The notes beneath the pieces were generated by a model. The model ran no database searches, was not told where the DNA came from, and saw nothing but the letters and a program-made list of their open reading frames with translations. Source: Streptomyces chryseus (GTDB lineage: Bacteria; Actinomycetota; Actinomycetes; Streptomycetales; Streptomycetaceae). Taken from it: a stretch of 64,000 bases of DNA. A program made the position numbers and the translations under genes. Shown piece after piece: positions 19,904 to 27,819 of this stretch. Within the stretch, counting starts at the first letter, position 1. Each line of letters opens with the position of its first letter. The DNA lies in the NCBI RefSeq assembly GCF_014650755.1, contig NZ_BMVO01000016.1:1-64000 (forward strand). The letters are read 5' to 3'.

Positions 19904-20125
19904 ATGTCGTCGACTTCTCCACGCCGCCCGTGCCCCGTCTGTGGCCGTGAGGTCGCCGTGGTCGCGGGCCGCTTCGTCCGCCACGATCCCGCTGTGCGGG
20001 TCACCTCCGCGGAACTGACGCTGTGCGGCGGCTCGAAGCGGAGCGCGCCGCAGGCCGCCCCTGGCCAGCGGACGCTGGACGGCTACGAGCTGCCGCCGTT
20101 CCCGGGGCAGTTGCCGCTGTTCTAG
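19904..20125 (+). CDS. Small zinc-knuckle protein with C-terminal QLPLF motif
   Basis: A 73-residue protein. The N terminus has CPVC (Cys10, Cys13), His27 and Cys41, a plausible single zinc site. After a linker the chain has QRTLDGY and ends exactly with GQLPLF. QLPLF fits the beta-sliding-clamp binding consensus QL(S/D)LF and resembles the C-terminal motifs of ImuB and Y-family polymerases. I infer, without proof, that it can bind DnaN. Start is the ATG at 19904; an earlier in-frame GTG would add three residues. Probably co-transcribed with the S4 gene. Confidence 0.65.
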   Translation: MSSTSPRRPCPVCGREVAVVAGRFVRHDPAVRVTSAELTLCGGSKRSAPQAAPGQRTLDGYELPPFPGQLPLF

Positions 20126-20500
20126 GGGGCGGGGGCCTTCGGGTGCGTGATCCCCGCGGGGGGCTTCGGGTGCGGGCCTTGCTGCGGGGGGGCGTGGGCT
20201 TCCGTGGCTTCGGGGTCGGTGCCGCGCCGGGGCGTCTCCTCCGGCCACCGCGAGAAGCGCCCCGCCGTCACACCCGGCCCGCCGGGTCAACCGTGCCGGC
20301 GTTCGAGGGCGAGCCAGGCGCGAAGCCCGCACTCGTGGCTCACCGCCCCGCCTTCTTGGCTGATCATCAGCCCGTCCCGGCGTTCGAGGGGCGGGGTCCG
20401 GGACAGAGCCCCGGTTCAGGAAGGGGCGGGGTGGGGAAAGCCCCGCGCAGCGGGCGCCGTGGCGGGTGCCGACCCGCCGTCCACAGCCTGTGGACAAGTT
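20126..20500. repeat. Gene-free stretch of dispersed-repeat type
   Basis: 375 bp without a credible gene. CCGGCGTTCGAGG occurs twice in direct orientation (20296-20308 and 20377-20389), and the second copy is followed by a GGGGCGGGGT...AAGCCCCGCGCAGCGG segment. I recognise these words as a type scattered through Streptomyces intergenic DNA. Several short open frames across it have repeat-like composition and no support. Confidence 0.55.
20477..20497. promoter_or_regulatory. Inverted pair of DnaA-box-like sequences
   Basis: CCGTCCACA (20477-20485) faces a perfect TGTGGACAA (20489-20497, reverse complement of TTGTCCACA). Together they form a palindrome GTCCACAG-C-CTGTGGAC. They sit immediately beyond the DUF2630 stop codon. 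They could be paired DnaA boxes or simply the terminator stem of that gene. Confidence 0.5.
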
Positions 20501-20761
20501 TCAGCTCTTGTAGTTCTCCACCTCGGACGCCGGCCGCACCCGCGCCTTCCCCGGGTCCTCGCCGAACTCCGACTTCGCCCGGCGCTGGCGCAGCAGGTCC
20601 CAGCACTGGTCGAGCTGGATCTCCACGGACCTGAGCCGCGCCCGCTCCGCGTTGTCGAGTCCCAGCTTGCGGGTGGAGCGCTCGCGCAGTTCGCGTTCCT
20701 CGCCGACCAGACCGGTGATGTTGTCGAGAATCTCCTGGTTGGCGTCTTCCGTGTCGGCCAT
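20501..20761 (-). CDS. DUF2630 family protein
   Basis: An 86-residue soluble, highly charged helical protein. It has the recognisable DUF2630 pattern: EILDNITGLVGEERELRER, then LRSVEIQLDQCWDLLRQRR and EFGEDPGKARVRP. The function of the family is unknown. Start is the ATG at 20761, with GGAGG about 10 nt upstream. It is followed by a palindromic DnaA-box-like element and preceded by the alpha/beta hydrolase on the same strand, 66 bp away. Confidence 0.85.
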   Translation of the reverse strand: MADTEDANQEILDNITGLVGEERELRERSTRKLGLDNAERARLRSVEIQLDQCWDLLRQRRAKSEFGEDPGKARVRPASEVENYKS

Positions 20762-20827
20762 GGCGACTCGCCTCCGTCGGTCGGTGGCCCTCCACCCACC
20801 CCAGCACACCTCCCCCGCCGCCGCAGC

Positions 20828-21616
20828 TCAGGCCGCGAGGTACCGCCGCAGCGCCGCGTTGAAGGCGTCGGGCCGCTCCAGGTTCGGAAGGTGCGCCGCC
20901 CCCTCGACGACCGCCAGCGCCGAGCCGGGGATCGCGGCGTGCATCGCCTCCGCGTCGGCGACGGGCGTGAACGCGTCGTCCCGCCCCACCACGACCAGCG
21001 TCGGCACCCGCACGCGCGTCAGCAGCTCGCGGTAGTCGGGCCGCTGCGCCCGCCCGCGCAGGGCCGCCGCCGCGCCCGACGCGGGTGCAGCGGCCATCAT
21101 GCGGTGCACCAGGGCGGACACCTCGGTGTTGTACGGAGCGACCATCTTGTCCCGCACCTCGTCGGCGTACCCCCGCAGGCCCTCCGCGAGGAGCCGGTCG
21201 GCGAGGGCGTTGCGCGACCGCACCCCGTCCGGCGTCTCGGCGGCGGGGAAGGTGTCGGCCAGGAGCAGGCCGGTGACGCGCTCGGGAAAGAGGCGGTAGC
21301 ACTCCATCACGATCTGGCCGCCCATCGAGAGCCCGCCGAACACCGCGCGCTCGACGCCGAGGTGGTCGAGCAGACCCGCGAGGTCCTCGGCGAAGACGGA
21401 CAGCGAGGTGACACCGGGGACGACCTCGCTCTGGCCGTAACCGCGCAGGTCGGGGGCGATCACCCGGTGGGTGGGGGCGAAGGCGCCGATCTGCGGGGCC
21501 CACATCGTGCGGTCGAAGGGGTGTCCGTGGACGAGGACGAGCGGCGGGCCGGTGCCCTCGTCGGTGTAGCGGACGGTGATGCCGTTGACGTCTGCAGCGC
21601 GCGTTGCGGGTGCCAT
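20828..21616 (-). CDS. Alpha/beta hydrolase
   Basis: A 262-residue alpha/beta hydrolase of the esterase/haloperoxidase type. The oxyanion loop is HGHPFDRT, the nucleophile elbow GLSMGGQ, the acid Asp is in VVGRDDAFTP and the catalytic His in EGAAHLPNLERP, so the triad is complete. Cytoplasmic, substrate unknown. Divergent from a MocR-type regulator with a 91-bp gap containing direct repeats, so it is the likely regulated target. Confidence 0.88.
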   Translation of the reverse strand: MAPATRAADVNGITVRYTDEGTGPPLVLVHGHPFDRTMWAPQIGAFAPTHRVIAPDLRGYGQSEVVPGVTSLSVFAEDLAGLLDHLGVERAVFGGLSMGGQIVMECYRLFPERVTGLLLADTFPAAETPDGVRSRNALADRLLAEGLRGYADEVRDKMVAPYNTEVSALVHRMMAAAPASGAAAALRGRAQRPDYRELLTRVRVPTLVVVGRDDAFTPVADAEAMHAAIPGSALAVVEGAAHLPNLERPDAFNAALRRYLAA

Positions 21617-21643
21617 GTCCAGGACGCTAGGCGCGCCCAACTC

Positions 21644-21678
21644 CTCGGTGCAATAGGATCCTTGCTCTCGGTGCAATA
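21644..21678. promoter_or_regulatory. Direct-repeat operator between hydrolase and MocR genes
   Basis: CTCGGTGCAATA is repeated exactly at 21644-21655 and 21667-21678, a 23-bp period (about two helical turns). MocR regulators dimerise head to tail and bind direct repeats, so this is the expected operator. It lies 30 bp before the regulator start and 28 bp before the hydrolase start. Confidence 0.7.
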
Positions 21679-21707
21679 CCGGACGCCGAGTTCAGGGAGA
21701 GGCCGAC

Positions 21708-23057
21708 ATGGCGAGGGACTACCGGCAGGTGGCCGATCACATCGCCGCCGAGATCGCCGCGGGCCGCCTGCGCCCCGGCGACCGGCTGCCCACCCAGCGC
21801 GCCTTCGCCCGCCGGCACGGCATCGCCAACTCCACCGCGATCAGGGTGTACGGCGAACTGGTGCGGCGGGGCCTGGCGGTGGGCGAGGTCGGGCGCGGCA
21901 CGTTCGTCCGGGCCGCGCCTCCGTCGCCCGGCCACGCGCTCGCGGAGGAGCCGGCGGCATCGGGCGGCCCCGCGATCAACCTGCAGCTCAACTACCCCGT
22001 GGCGGCGGGCCAGTCGGAGCTCATGGCCCGGTCTCTCGCCGGCCTGCTGCGCCCCGACGTACTCGAAGCGGCCACCCGCCCGGCCGCCGCCGACGGCACC
22101 CCGGCGGCGCGCGAGGCGGCCGTGTCGCTGCTGGCGAGGGGCGGCTGGCGACCGGAGCGGGAGCAGGTGCTCTTCGCGGGCAACGGCCGCCAGGCGATCG
22201 CCGCGGCCATCGCCGCGTTCGTACGCCCCGGGGGCAGGCTCGGCGTCGAGGCGCTCACGTACCCGCTGGTCAAGGCGGTCGCGGAACGGCTCGGGGTGAC
22301 GCTGGTGGCGATCGCGGCGGACGACGACGGCCTGTGCCCCGACGCGCTGGCCGCAGCGCACCGCGGCGCGCCGCTCGGCGCGGTGTACGTCCAGCCGACG
22401 CTGCACAACCCGACAGCGGTGACGATGAGCGAGGAGCGCAGGGAGCGGCTGGCCGAGGTGTGCGCGCGGTCGGGCATCGGGGTGGTGGAGGACACCACGT
22501 GGGCCTTCCTCGCCCCCGAGGCCCCGGCCCCGCTCGCGGCCCACGCGCCCGCCCGCACGGTCCTCGTCGACAGCCTGTCCAAGCGCCTCGCACCCGGCCT
22601 GACGACCGGCTTCCTGGTCGCTCCCGGGGCCCACCGGGACCCGCTGGCCGACGCCCTGCGCTCGGGCGCCTGGACCGCCGGCCGCTTCAACCTGGAGGCC
22701 GCGACCCGGTGGATCACGGACGGCACGGTGGCCGCCGTCGCCGCCGCCAAGCGCCAGGACACGGCGGCCCGCCACCGTCTCGTCCGCAGCCGGCTCGACG
22801 GGTTCCGGGTCCGCACGGACCCGCGTGCGTACTTCTGCTGGTGGGAGCTGCCCGCGCCCTGGCGTACGGACACCTTCGTCGCGGCGGCGGCGGCGCGCGG
22901 TGTCGCGCTCACCCCCGGCCGGGCCTTCGCCGTACCGCCGCTCACCGCGCCGGACGCGGTGCGGATCGGCCTGGCGTCACCGCCGTACGAGGTCCTGTCG
23001 TACGCGCTGGAGACGCTCGCGCGGGTGGCGCGGGAGGGCCCGCCGCGCGGCGCGTAG
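21708..23057 (+). CDS. MocR-type regulator (GntR winged helix fused to aminotransferase fold)
   Basis: A 449-residue MocR/PdxR-like transcription factor. Residues 1-70 are a GntR winged helix (RQVADHIAAEIAAGRLRPGD, then STAIRVYGELVRRG). From about residue 90 a fold-type I PLP-dependent aminotransferase domain follows. The PLP lysine is in VDSLSKRLAPG and the cofactor-contacting stretch is VYVQPTLHNPTAVTM. Such proteins sense PLP or amino compounds and often regulate a divergent gene, here the alpha/beta hydrolase. AGGGAGAGG lies before the ATG. Confidence 0.92.
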   Translation: MARDYRQVADHIAAEIAAGRLRPGDRLPTQRAFARRHGIANSTAIRVYGELVRRGLAVGEVGRGTFVRAAPPSPGHALAEEPAASGGPAINLQLNYPVAAGQSELMARSLAGLLRPDVLEAATRPAAADGTPAAREAAVSLLARGGWRPEREQVLFAGNGRQAIAAAIAAFVRPGGRLGVEALTYPLVKAVAERLGVTLVAIAADDDGLCPDALAAAHRGAPLGAVYVQPTLHNPTAVTMSEERRERLAEVCARSGIGVVEDTTWAFLAPEAPAPLAAHAPARTVLVDSLSKRLAPGLTTGFLVAPGAHRDPLADALRSGAWTAGRFNLEAATRWITDGTVAAVAAAKRQDTAARHRLVRSRLDGFRVRTDPRAYFCWWELPAPWRTDTFVAAAAARGVALTPGRAFAVPPLTAPDAVRIGLASPPYEVLSYALETLARVAREGPPRGA

Positions 23058-23107
23058 ATCCACTTGCCGACCACCGCGCGCGGGTGTGCCCTGGTAGCGA
23101 GGGTGGG

Positions 23108-23133
23108 GTGTGCGTGCGCGTGCGCGTGCGCAC
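23108..23133. repeat. 26-bp alternating purine-pyrimidine tract
   Basis: GT/GC dinucleotides alternate without a break from 23108 to 23133, just before the ribosome binding site of the next gene. Such tracts can adopt Z-DNA under negative supercoiling. No regulatory role is shown. Confidence 0.5.
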
Positions 23134-23151
23134 TGCGGAAGGAGTCTCGCG

Positions 23152-23595
23152 ATGGCTGGACACGCGGCGACACCCGGCCGGGCACCCCGGCCGGCCGAGC
23201 CATCAGGACCGGGAAGACAGGCAGGGCGGGCCGGGCCGCGCCATGCCGGAGCCGTACGACGCCGCCAGGTGATCGTGCCCGTCGTGCTGGGCCTGGTGTA
23301 CGGCTACTACGCGGCTTTCCTCGCCCGTGACGCCGGCGCCGTGACCGGCTTGAACTTCGGTTTCGGCATGCTGTGCGCCGCCATCGTGGCGGGCCTGTGC
23401 TTCCTCCTGGGGCGCACGCAGCGCGCGATGATCCCGCTGGTGCGCGCCGCCGCGTACGGAGCGCTCACCGGCGTGGCCGTGGGCTTCCTGCACAGCCTGG
23501 CCGACAACACCGTTCTCGACGCCACGATCATCGGGCTGGCGGTCGGGGCCGGGATGGCGGCCGCCACCTTCTACATCTTCTACACGCGGGAATGA
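23152..23595 (+). CDS. Small integral membrane protein
   Basis: A 147-residue protein I do not recognise. A 40-residue basic, Pro/Gly/Arg-rich N terminus is followed by four likely membrane segments: VIVPVVLGLVYGYYAAFLA, GMLCAAIVAGLCFLLG, AAYGALTGVAVGFLHSL and IIGLAVGAGMAAATFYIF. No charged active site is visible. ATG at 23152 has GGAAGGAG upstream. It stands between the MocR gene and a DrrAB-like exporter and might be transcribed with either. Confidence 0.65.
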   Translation: MAGHAATPGRAPRPAEPSGPGRQAGRAGPRHAGAVRRRQVIVPVVLGLVYGYYAAFLARDAGAVTGLNFGFGMLCAAIVAGLCFLLGRTQRAMIPLVRAAAYGALTGVAVGFLHSLADNTVLDATIIGLAVGAGMAAATFYIFYTRE

Positions 23596-23697
23596 GGCCG
23601 CGCTGAAGCCGTAGGACCAAAGAACGATTACTTCCGGCCCTCCGGGCGGTCAACACTGGGAAAGACGTTCCGACGACCCCTCGGAGGGGCGGAAGAC

Positions 23698-24729
23698 ATG
23701 AGTGGACACCCCGGCCCGGAGCTCGCCATCGAGACGGCGGGCCTGGTCAAAGTGTTCGGAGACAACCGGGCCGTCGACGGCGTCGACCTCTCGGTGCCCG
23801 CCGGCACCGTGTACGGCGTCCTCGGGCCCAACGGCGCCGGCAAGACCACCGCCGTGAAGATGCTCGCGACCCTGCTGCGCCCCGACGGCGGCGCGGCGCA
23901 CGTCTTCGGCAAGGACGTGGTGCGGGAAGCCGACGCGGTACGCGGCCGGGTCAGTCTCACCGGGCAGTACGCGTCGGTCGACGAGGACCTGACCGGTACG
24001 GAGAACCTGGTGCTCCTCGGGCGGCTGCTCGGCCACTCCAAGGCGGCCGCGCGCACCAGGTCGGCCCAGCTGCTGGAGGCGTTCGGGCTCGCGGAGGCGG
24101 CCGAGCGGCAGATCAAGAACTACTCGGGCGGCATGCGGCGCCGTATCGACATCGCCGCGAGCATCCTCAACACCCCCGACCTGCTGTTCCTCGACGAGCC
24201 GACGACGGGTCTCGACCCGCGCAGCCGCAACCAGGTGTGGGACATCGTGCGGGCGGTGGTGGCGCAGGGGACGACCGTGCTGCTGACCACGCAGTACCTG
24301 GACGAGGCCGACCACCTGGCGTCGCGCATCGCCGTGATCGACCACGGCAAGGTCATCGCCGAGGGCACGAAGGGCGAGCTCAAGGCGTCGGTCGGCTCCG
24401 GCTCCGTGCATCTGCGGCTGCGGGACCCGGCGCAGCGACCGGAGGCCGAGCGGGTGCTGCGCGGTGCGCTGAACGTCGCCGTACAGCTGGACCAGGACCC
24501 CGTCGCCCTGACGGCGACGGTCAACGGACACGCGAGCGACCTCGGAGCGGCGGAACAGGCGGCGCGGGCGCTGTCCGCGCTCGCCGCCTCGGGCATCACC
24601 GTCGACAACTTCGCGCTGGGGCAGCCGAGCCTGGACGAGGTCTTCCTCGCGCTGACCGACCGGAACGCGCGGAGCGCCCCGGGCGACGGGGCACCGCACA
24701 ACGCATCCACGACAGGAGTGCCGGCATGA
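23698..24729 (+). CDS. DrrA-type ABC transporter ATP-binding protein
   Basis: A 343-residue ATPase of the daunorubicin-resistance (DrrA) group. Walker A is GPNGAGKTT, the signature SGGMRRRIDIA, Walker B LLFLDEPTTGLD, and the switch His lies after LLTTQYLDEADHL. The C-terminal extension of about 90 residues is typical of DrrA. It energises drug or lipid export with the permease encoded next; the stop overlaps that start by ATGA, indicating translational coupling. GGAGGGGCGG stands ahead of the ATG. Confidence 0.92.
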   Translation: MSGHPGPELAIETAGLVKVFGDNRAVDGVDLSVPAGTVYGVLGPNGAGKTTAVKMLATLLRPDGGAAHVFGKDVVREADAVRGRVSLTGQYASVDEDLTGTENLVLLGRLLGHSKAAARTRSAQLLEAFGLAEAAERQIKNYSGGMRRRIDIAASILNTPDLLFLDEPTTGLDPRSRNQVWDIVRAVVAQGTTVLLTTQYLDEADHLASRIAVIDHGKVIAEGTKGELKASVGSGSVHLRLRDPAQRPEAERVLRGALNVAVQLDQDPVALTATVNGHASDLGAAEQAARALSALAASGITVDNFALGQPSLDEVFLALTDRNARSAPGDGAPHNASTTGVPA

Positions 24730-25592
24730 GCACCGTCGCGACCAAGGACAAGGGCCCGGGCCCCGACGAACTCACTTTCGAAGCTCCGAAGGCGGAGGAG
24801 CTGGCCGCACTGCTCGTGAGCAAGGACCGGCCGCCGCGCCCCGGCGCGCTGTCGGCGTCGCTGACGTTCGGCTGGCGGGCCATGCTCAAGATCAAGCATG
24901 TGCCGGAGCAGCTCTTCGACGTGACGGCCTTCCCGATCATGATGGTGCTGATGTACGCGTACCTCTTCGGCGGGGCGCTGGCCGGGTCGGTCTCGGAGTA
25001 CATCCAGTTCCTGCTGCCCGGCATCCTGACCATGAGCATCGTCATGATCACGATGTACACGGGCGTGGCCGTCAACACCGACATCGCCAAGGGCGTCTTC
25101 GACCGCTTCCGCACGCTGCCGATCTGGCGTCCGGCGCCGATGGTCGGCTACCTGCTCGGCGACGTGATCCGCTACCTGATCGCGTCCGCCGTGATGCTGG
25201 CCGTCGGCATGGCCATCGGGTACCGCCCGCACGGCGGCGTGCTCGGCGTGCTCGCCGGGGTGGCGCTGCTGATGGTCTTCTCGTTCGCGTTCTCGTGGAT
25301 CTGGACGATGTTCGGCCTGCTGCTGCGCACCGAGAAGTCGGTGATGGGCGTCAGCATGATGGTGATCTTCCCGCTGACGTTCCTCAGCAACGTCTTCGTC
25401 GACCCGAGGACGATGCCGGGCTGGCTGCAGGCGTTCGTGAACAACAGCCCGGTGACGCACGTGGCGACGGCGGTGCGCGAACTGATGGCGGGCAACTGGC
25501 CGGCCGCCGACATCGCCTGGTCGCTCGGCTGGTCGGCGGTCCTGCTGGCCGCCTTCGGCACGGTGACGATGCGGCTCTACAACCGCAAGTGA
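24726..25592 (+). CDS. DrrB-type ABC-2 transporter permease
   Basis: A 288-residue ABC-2 permease. A cytoplasmic N terminus of about 55 residues precedes six predicted helices. A family stretch, PIMMVLMYAYLFGGALAG, is followed by the RFRTLPIWRPAPM coupling segment and FPLTFLSNVFVDPRTMPGWL. It forms the membrane half of the exporter with the preceding ATPase. The substrate is unknown; no biosynthetic cluster adjoins it. Confidence 0.9.
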   Translation: MSTVATKDKGPGPDELTFEAPKAEELAALLVSKDRPPRPGALSASLTFGWRAMLKIKHVPEQLFDVTAFPIMMVLMYAYLFGGALAGSVSEYIQFLLPGILTMSIVMITMYTGVAVNTDIAKGVFDRFRTLPIWRPAPMVGYLLGDVIRYLIASAVMLAVGMAIGYRPHGGVLGVLAGVALLMVFSFAFSWIWTMFGLLLRTEKSVMGVSMMVIFPLTFLSNVFVDPRTMPGWLQAFVNNSPVTHVATAVRELMAGNWPAADIAWSLGWSAVLLAAFGTVTMRLYNRK

Positions 25593-25744
25593 CCTACGGC
25601 CGCGCGTGACCCCCCGGCGCGTACGGGACCACGACGATCTGGTGCGGGTGCACGCAGAACCCGCACCGGATGCGTGGCCGGTACGCGCCGGCACTCCGTC
25701 CCGTGGCAGCCAGGACCTCCGGACGGCCGGCCCCGGCTCAGCGA

Positions 25745-25963
25745 TCACGGCCACGTGCGATCGAGGCCGTCGGACCGCACCGCGCAGGCAGCCGGGCCGC
25801 CTCGCGCAACCGCCAGCCCGTGGATGATCCACTCCTCGTCCGGGACGTCCTGCGCGTCGGCGGGGAACACCTGACCGATCCGGTGGACGCGCCACCCGAG
25901 CGCCCTGAGTTCTTCGGCGAGACGCCGACCCGGATTCCGGTCGAGGAAGAACTCGGGCGGCAA
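25745..25963 (-). pseudogene. Internally deleted PIN-like toxin remnant
   Basis: A 72-codon frame from a TTG. It opens PPEFFLDRNPGRRLAEELRALGW-style, continues through VFPADAQDVPDEEWI and ends GGPAACAVRSDGLDRTWP. From memory, intact actinobacterial PIN-like toxins of this sort have both of these ends but about 60 more residues between them, holding the remaining acidic active-site residues. The N-terminal Asp (FLDRN) survives. I infer a decayed toxin. It directly follows a helix-turn-helix fragment in another frame, as toxin follows antitoxin in these operons. Confidence 0.4.
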
Positions 25964-26108
25964 AACGCACCACGGCCCGGAACAGCGCGTCCACCTGCTC
26001 CGGCTCCATCTCGCCCCTCAGCCAGCTGTCCAGCGTGGACTGCGGAATCTGCAGGTACGACGACGTCTCCGTAGGCGTCAGGAGCCCGTCCGTGAACCTG
26101 TCGATCAC
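25964..26108 (-). pseudogene. Helix-turn-helix (antitoxin-like) fragment
   Basis: From the GTG at 26108 (GGGAG upstream) the frame gives about 46 residues including LTPTETSSYLQIPQSTLDSW. This is a MerR/AlpA-like helix-turn-helix as found at the N terminus of antitoxins paired with PIN-like toxins. The frame then runs on without a stop through antisense sequence, so no natural end can be placed; the 3' limit given is arbitrary. Probably a truncated antitoxin. Confidence 0.35.
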
Positions 26109-26171
26109 GACCGTCTCCCTTCCGCCGACCCCGTTGCCCAAATCCTTCCCCATCGGCCTGCACGAAGGACC

Positions 26172-27098
26172 TCAGTTCGCGCCCAGCGCGGTGTCCGGAG
26201 CGAGGGGCGGGTACTTCGCGATGTGGGTCTTCCAGGCCGCTTCCTGGCGGCAGTGGCCGCACTGCGTCTCGTCGCCCACGGGGCGGAAGACGTGCTCGGA
26301 GCCCGGCCCCTCGCAGGTGATGAGTGGCTTCGGCAGACGGTCCGTGCGCGGTGGGCTGTCGGGTGTCCGGGGTACGAGGGCCCGTTGCGGAGGCATCTTC
26401 ACCGTCAGGCGGTGGCGCAGGAACCCGACGGCGGAACGGACCCCGTTCGGCGGCAGCGTGCTGGTCAGCGCGTACCGCAGGTCAGCGGGGCTGATACCTC
26501 TGCGCAACCAGTCGGCCGCGATGGCGGACAGCGTACGGGCCTCACTCACCCCCAGGTGCAGTTCGCGGCGCGACTGCCGCAAGGACAGCAACACGTCCTC
26601 GGCGACAGCCTGTTCCGGGTCGTCCGGGCCGTCCGGGCCGTCCGGGTCGTCCGGGGGGTCGGGGGGTGGGTTGGGGGTGTTCTTCTCCTCGTTCTTATCC
26701 ACCGGAGGGTAGTCACCGGCCACCTGAGGCTCCGGTTCACCGACCGTCCGCATGTGCGTACTCGGTACGTCGCCGTCCCGGACGGCCGCCGCCTCCTCGG
26801 TGGTGAGGTGGACGTTGGCGAGGAGCTGGTCCGTCACCCACCGGCCGCGCTCGTTCTGGTGCCGCCACTCGTGCAAGTACCCGCAGGCGGTGAGGGATTG
26901 CTTGACCTTCTGGTACGCCCGGCCCTTGATCCCCAGCCGCTCCGCGTGCGCGCTCAGCGGCCGCTCGGTCGATCCCTCGGGGAGTCCCTGTACGTACAGA
27001 AGCAAGATCTTCGCGTCGCTGTTCAGACGCGGATGCTGCACGACGTCGTGCGAAGCCTTGGTGTAGCGCCGAAGGGGCGCGATAACATGCCGAAGCAT
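26172..27098 (-). CDS. Winged-helix DNA-binding protein of streptomycete accessory type
   Basis: A 308-residue protein. The N-terminal part (about 1-110) begins MLRHVIAPLRRYTKASHDVV and contains a helix-turn-helix around LSAHAERLGIKGRAYQKVKQ with a wing-like GRWVTDQLLANVHLT. An acidic Pro/Asp linker (about 155-175) leads to a helical C-terminal domain with GISPADLRYALTSTLPPNGV and a possible zinc pair, CGHC, near the end. I know such proteins as variable, multi-copy helix-turn-helix proteins of Streptomyces, of unknown function. AAGGAG precedes the ATG. It sits beside the toxin-antitoxin remnant, so this block may be imported. Confidence 0.7.
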   Translation of the reverse strand: MLRHVIAPLRRYTKASHDVVQHPRLNSDAKILLLYVQGLPEGSTERPLSAHAERLGIKGRAYQKVKQSLTACGYLHEWRHQNERGRWVTDQLLANVHLTTEEAAAVRDGDVPSTHMRTVGEPEPQVAGDYPPVDKNEEKNTPNPPPDPPDDPDGPDGPDDPEQAVAEDVLLSLRQSRRELHLGVSEARTLSAIAADWLRRGISPADLRYALTSTLPPNGVRSAVGFLRHRLTVKMPPQRALVPRTPDSPPRTDRLPKPLITCEGPGSEHVFRPVGDETQCGHCRQEAAWKTHIAKYPPLAPDTALGAN

Positions 27099-27349
27099 CC
27101 TCGGGACTCCTTGGTTCGTCCTCGAAGGTGAAGGTCCTCGGATTGGTGTTCGCAGCACCACCGGGGACCGCCCCGCGTCCGGACGGACACGAAGCGTGAT
27201 GACGCGGTCACCGTACCGCACTACGCCCAACTCCCGCATATGCCCAGGGAAATGGCCCCGTCAGGTGACGGAGCCTTCGGTCGGCGTACTCACCACGGCT
27301 GAGTACGTGCGCCCTGCCCGGCCACCCGGTGGGACGGAATGCTGTGGCC

Positions 27350-27769
27350 ATGCGACAACGACTGCCGGAACCCGCTGCCCACCTCTTGGCCGCCCTTGCG
27401 CCCGCCGTACTGGCGATGGCGGCGTGGGCCGCCTGGCTGGGCTGGGATCAACACCGCGATGTGCATCCCGACGGGACGACGACCGGACCGTACGAGGCGT
27501 GGCAGGTGATCGGACTGGTGCTGACGCTGCTCGCGCCGGTGTACTGGGCGGCGTCCCGGCACCACTTCGCCGCGGCCATGCTCGGCGTCCCGCTCGGCCT
27601 GACCGCCGCGGCCTTCTACGACTGGTCGGACGACTCCAGCGGCCTCTTCGTAGTCGGTGCAGGGCTGGTCATGGTGGGGAGCCTCGCCGCGACCGCCGCC
27701 TTCGCGGCCGTCGTCGACGCCGTGACGCGACGCCGACGACAGTCCGGCGCGACGCCGAATGGAGCGTGA
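27350..27769 (+). CDS. Small integral membrane protein
   Basis: A 139-residue protein of unknown function with about four hydrophobic segments: LLAALAPAVLAMAAWAAWLG, WQVIGLVLTLLAPVYWAA, FAAAMLGVPLGLTAAAF and FVVGAGLVMVGSLAATAAF. A short periplasmic or extracytoplasmic loop carries DQHRDVHPDGTTTGPYE. The cytoplasmic tail is Arg-rich. ATG at 27350 has GGACGGA upstream. Confidence 0.65.
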   Translation: MRQRLPEPAAHLLAALAPAVLAMAAWAAWLGWDQHRDVHPDGTTTGPYEAWQVIGLVLTLLAPVYWAASRHHFAAAMLGVPLGLTAAAFYDWSDDSSGLFVVGAGLVMVGSLAATAAFAAVVDAVTRRRRQSGATPNGA

Positions 27770-27811
27770 CGGCCTTCAGGACCACGGCCGGGTCCCGGCC
27801 TGGCCGTCACG
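27765..27811. terminator. Bidirectional terminator
   Basis: CGTGACGGCC (27765-27774) pairs perfectly with GGCCGTCACG (27802-27811), enclosing a second small GC hairpin. It lies exactly between two convergent genes. Confidence 0.6.
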
Positions 27812-27819
27812 TGAACCGG

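Noticed and set aside
24120..26153. 677-residue frame beginning with the HTH fragment
   Set aside because: After about 46 residues it becomes antisense of drrB and drrA with no protein-like pattern; only the start is kept as a remnant.
27804..27817. CACGTGAA word resembling parS
   Set aside because: Only the inner 8 bases match; about four mismatches in the 14-bp core, and it is part of a terminator stem.
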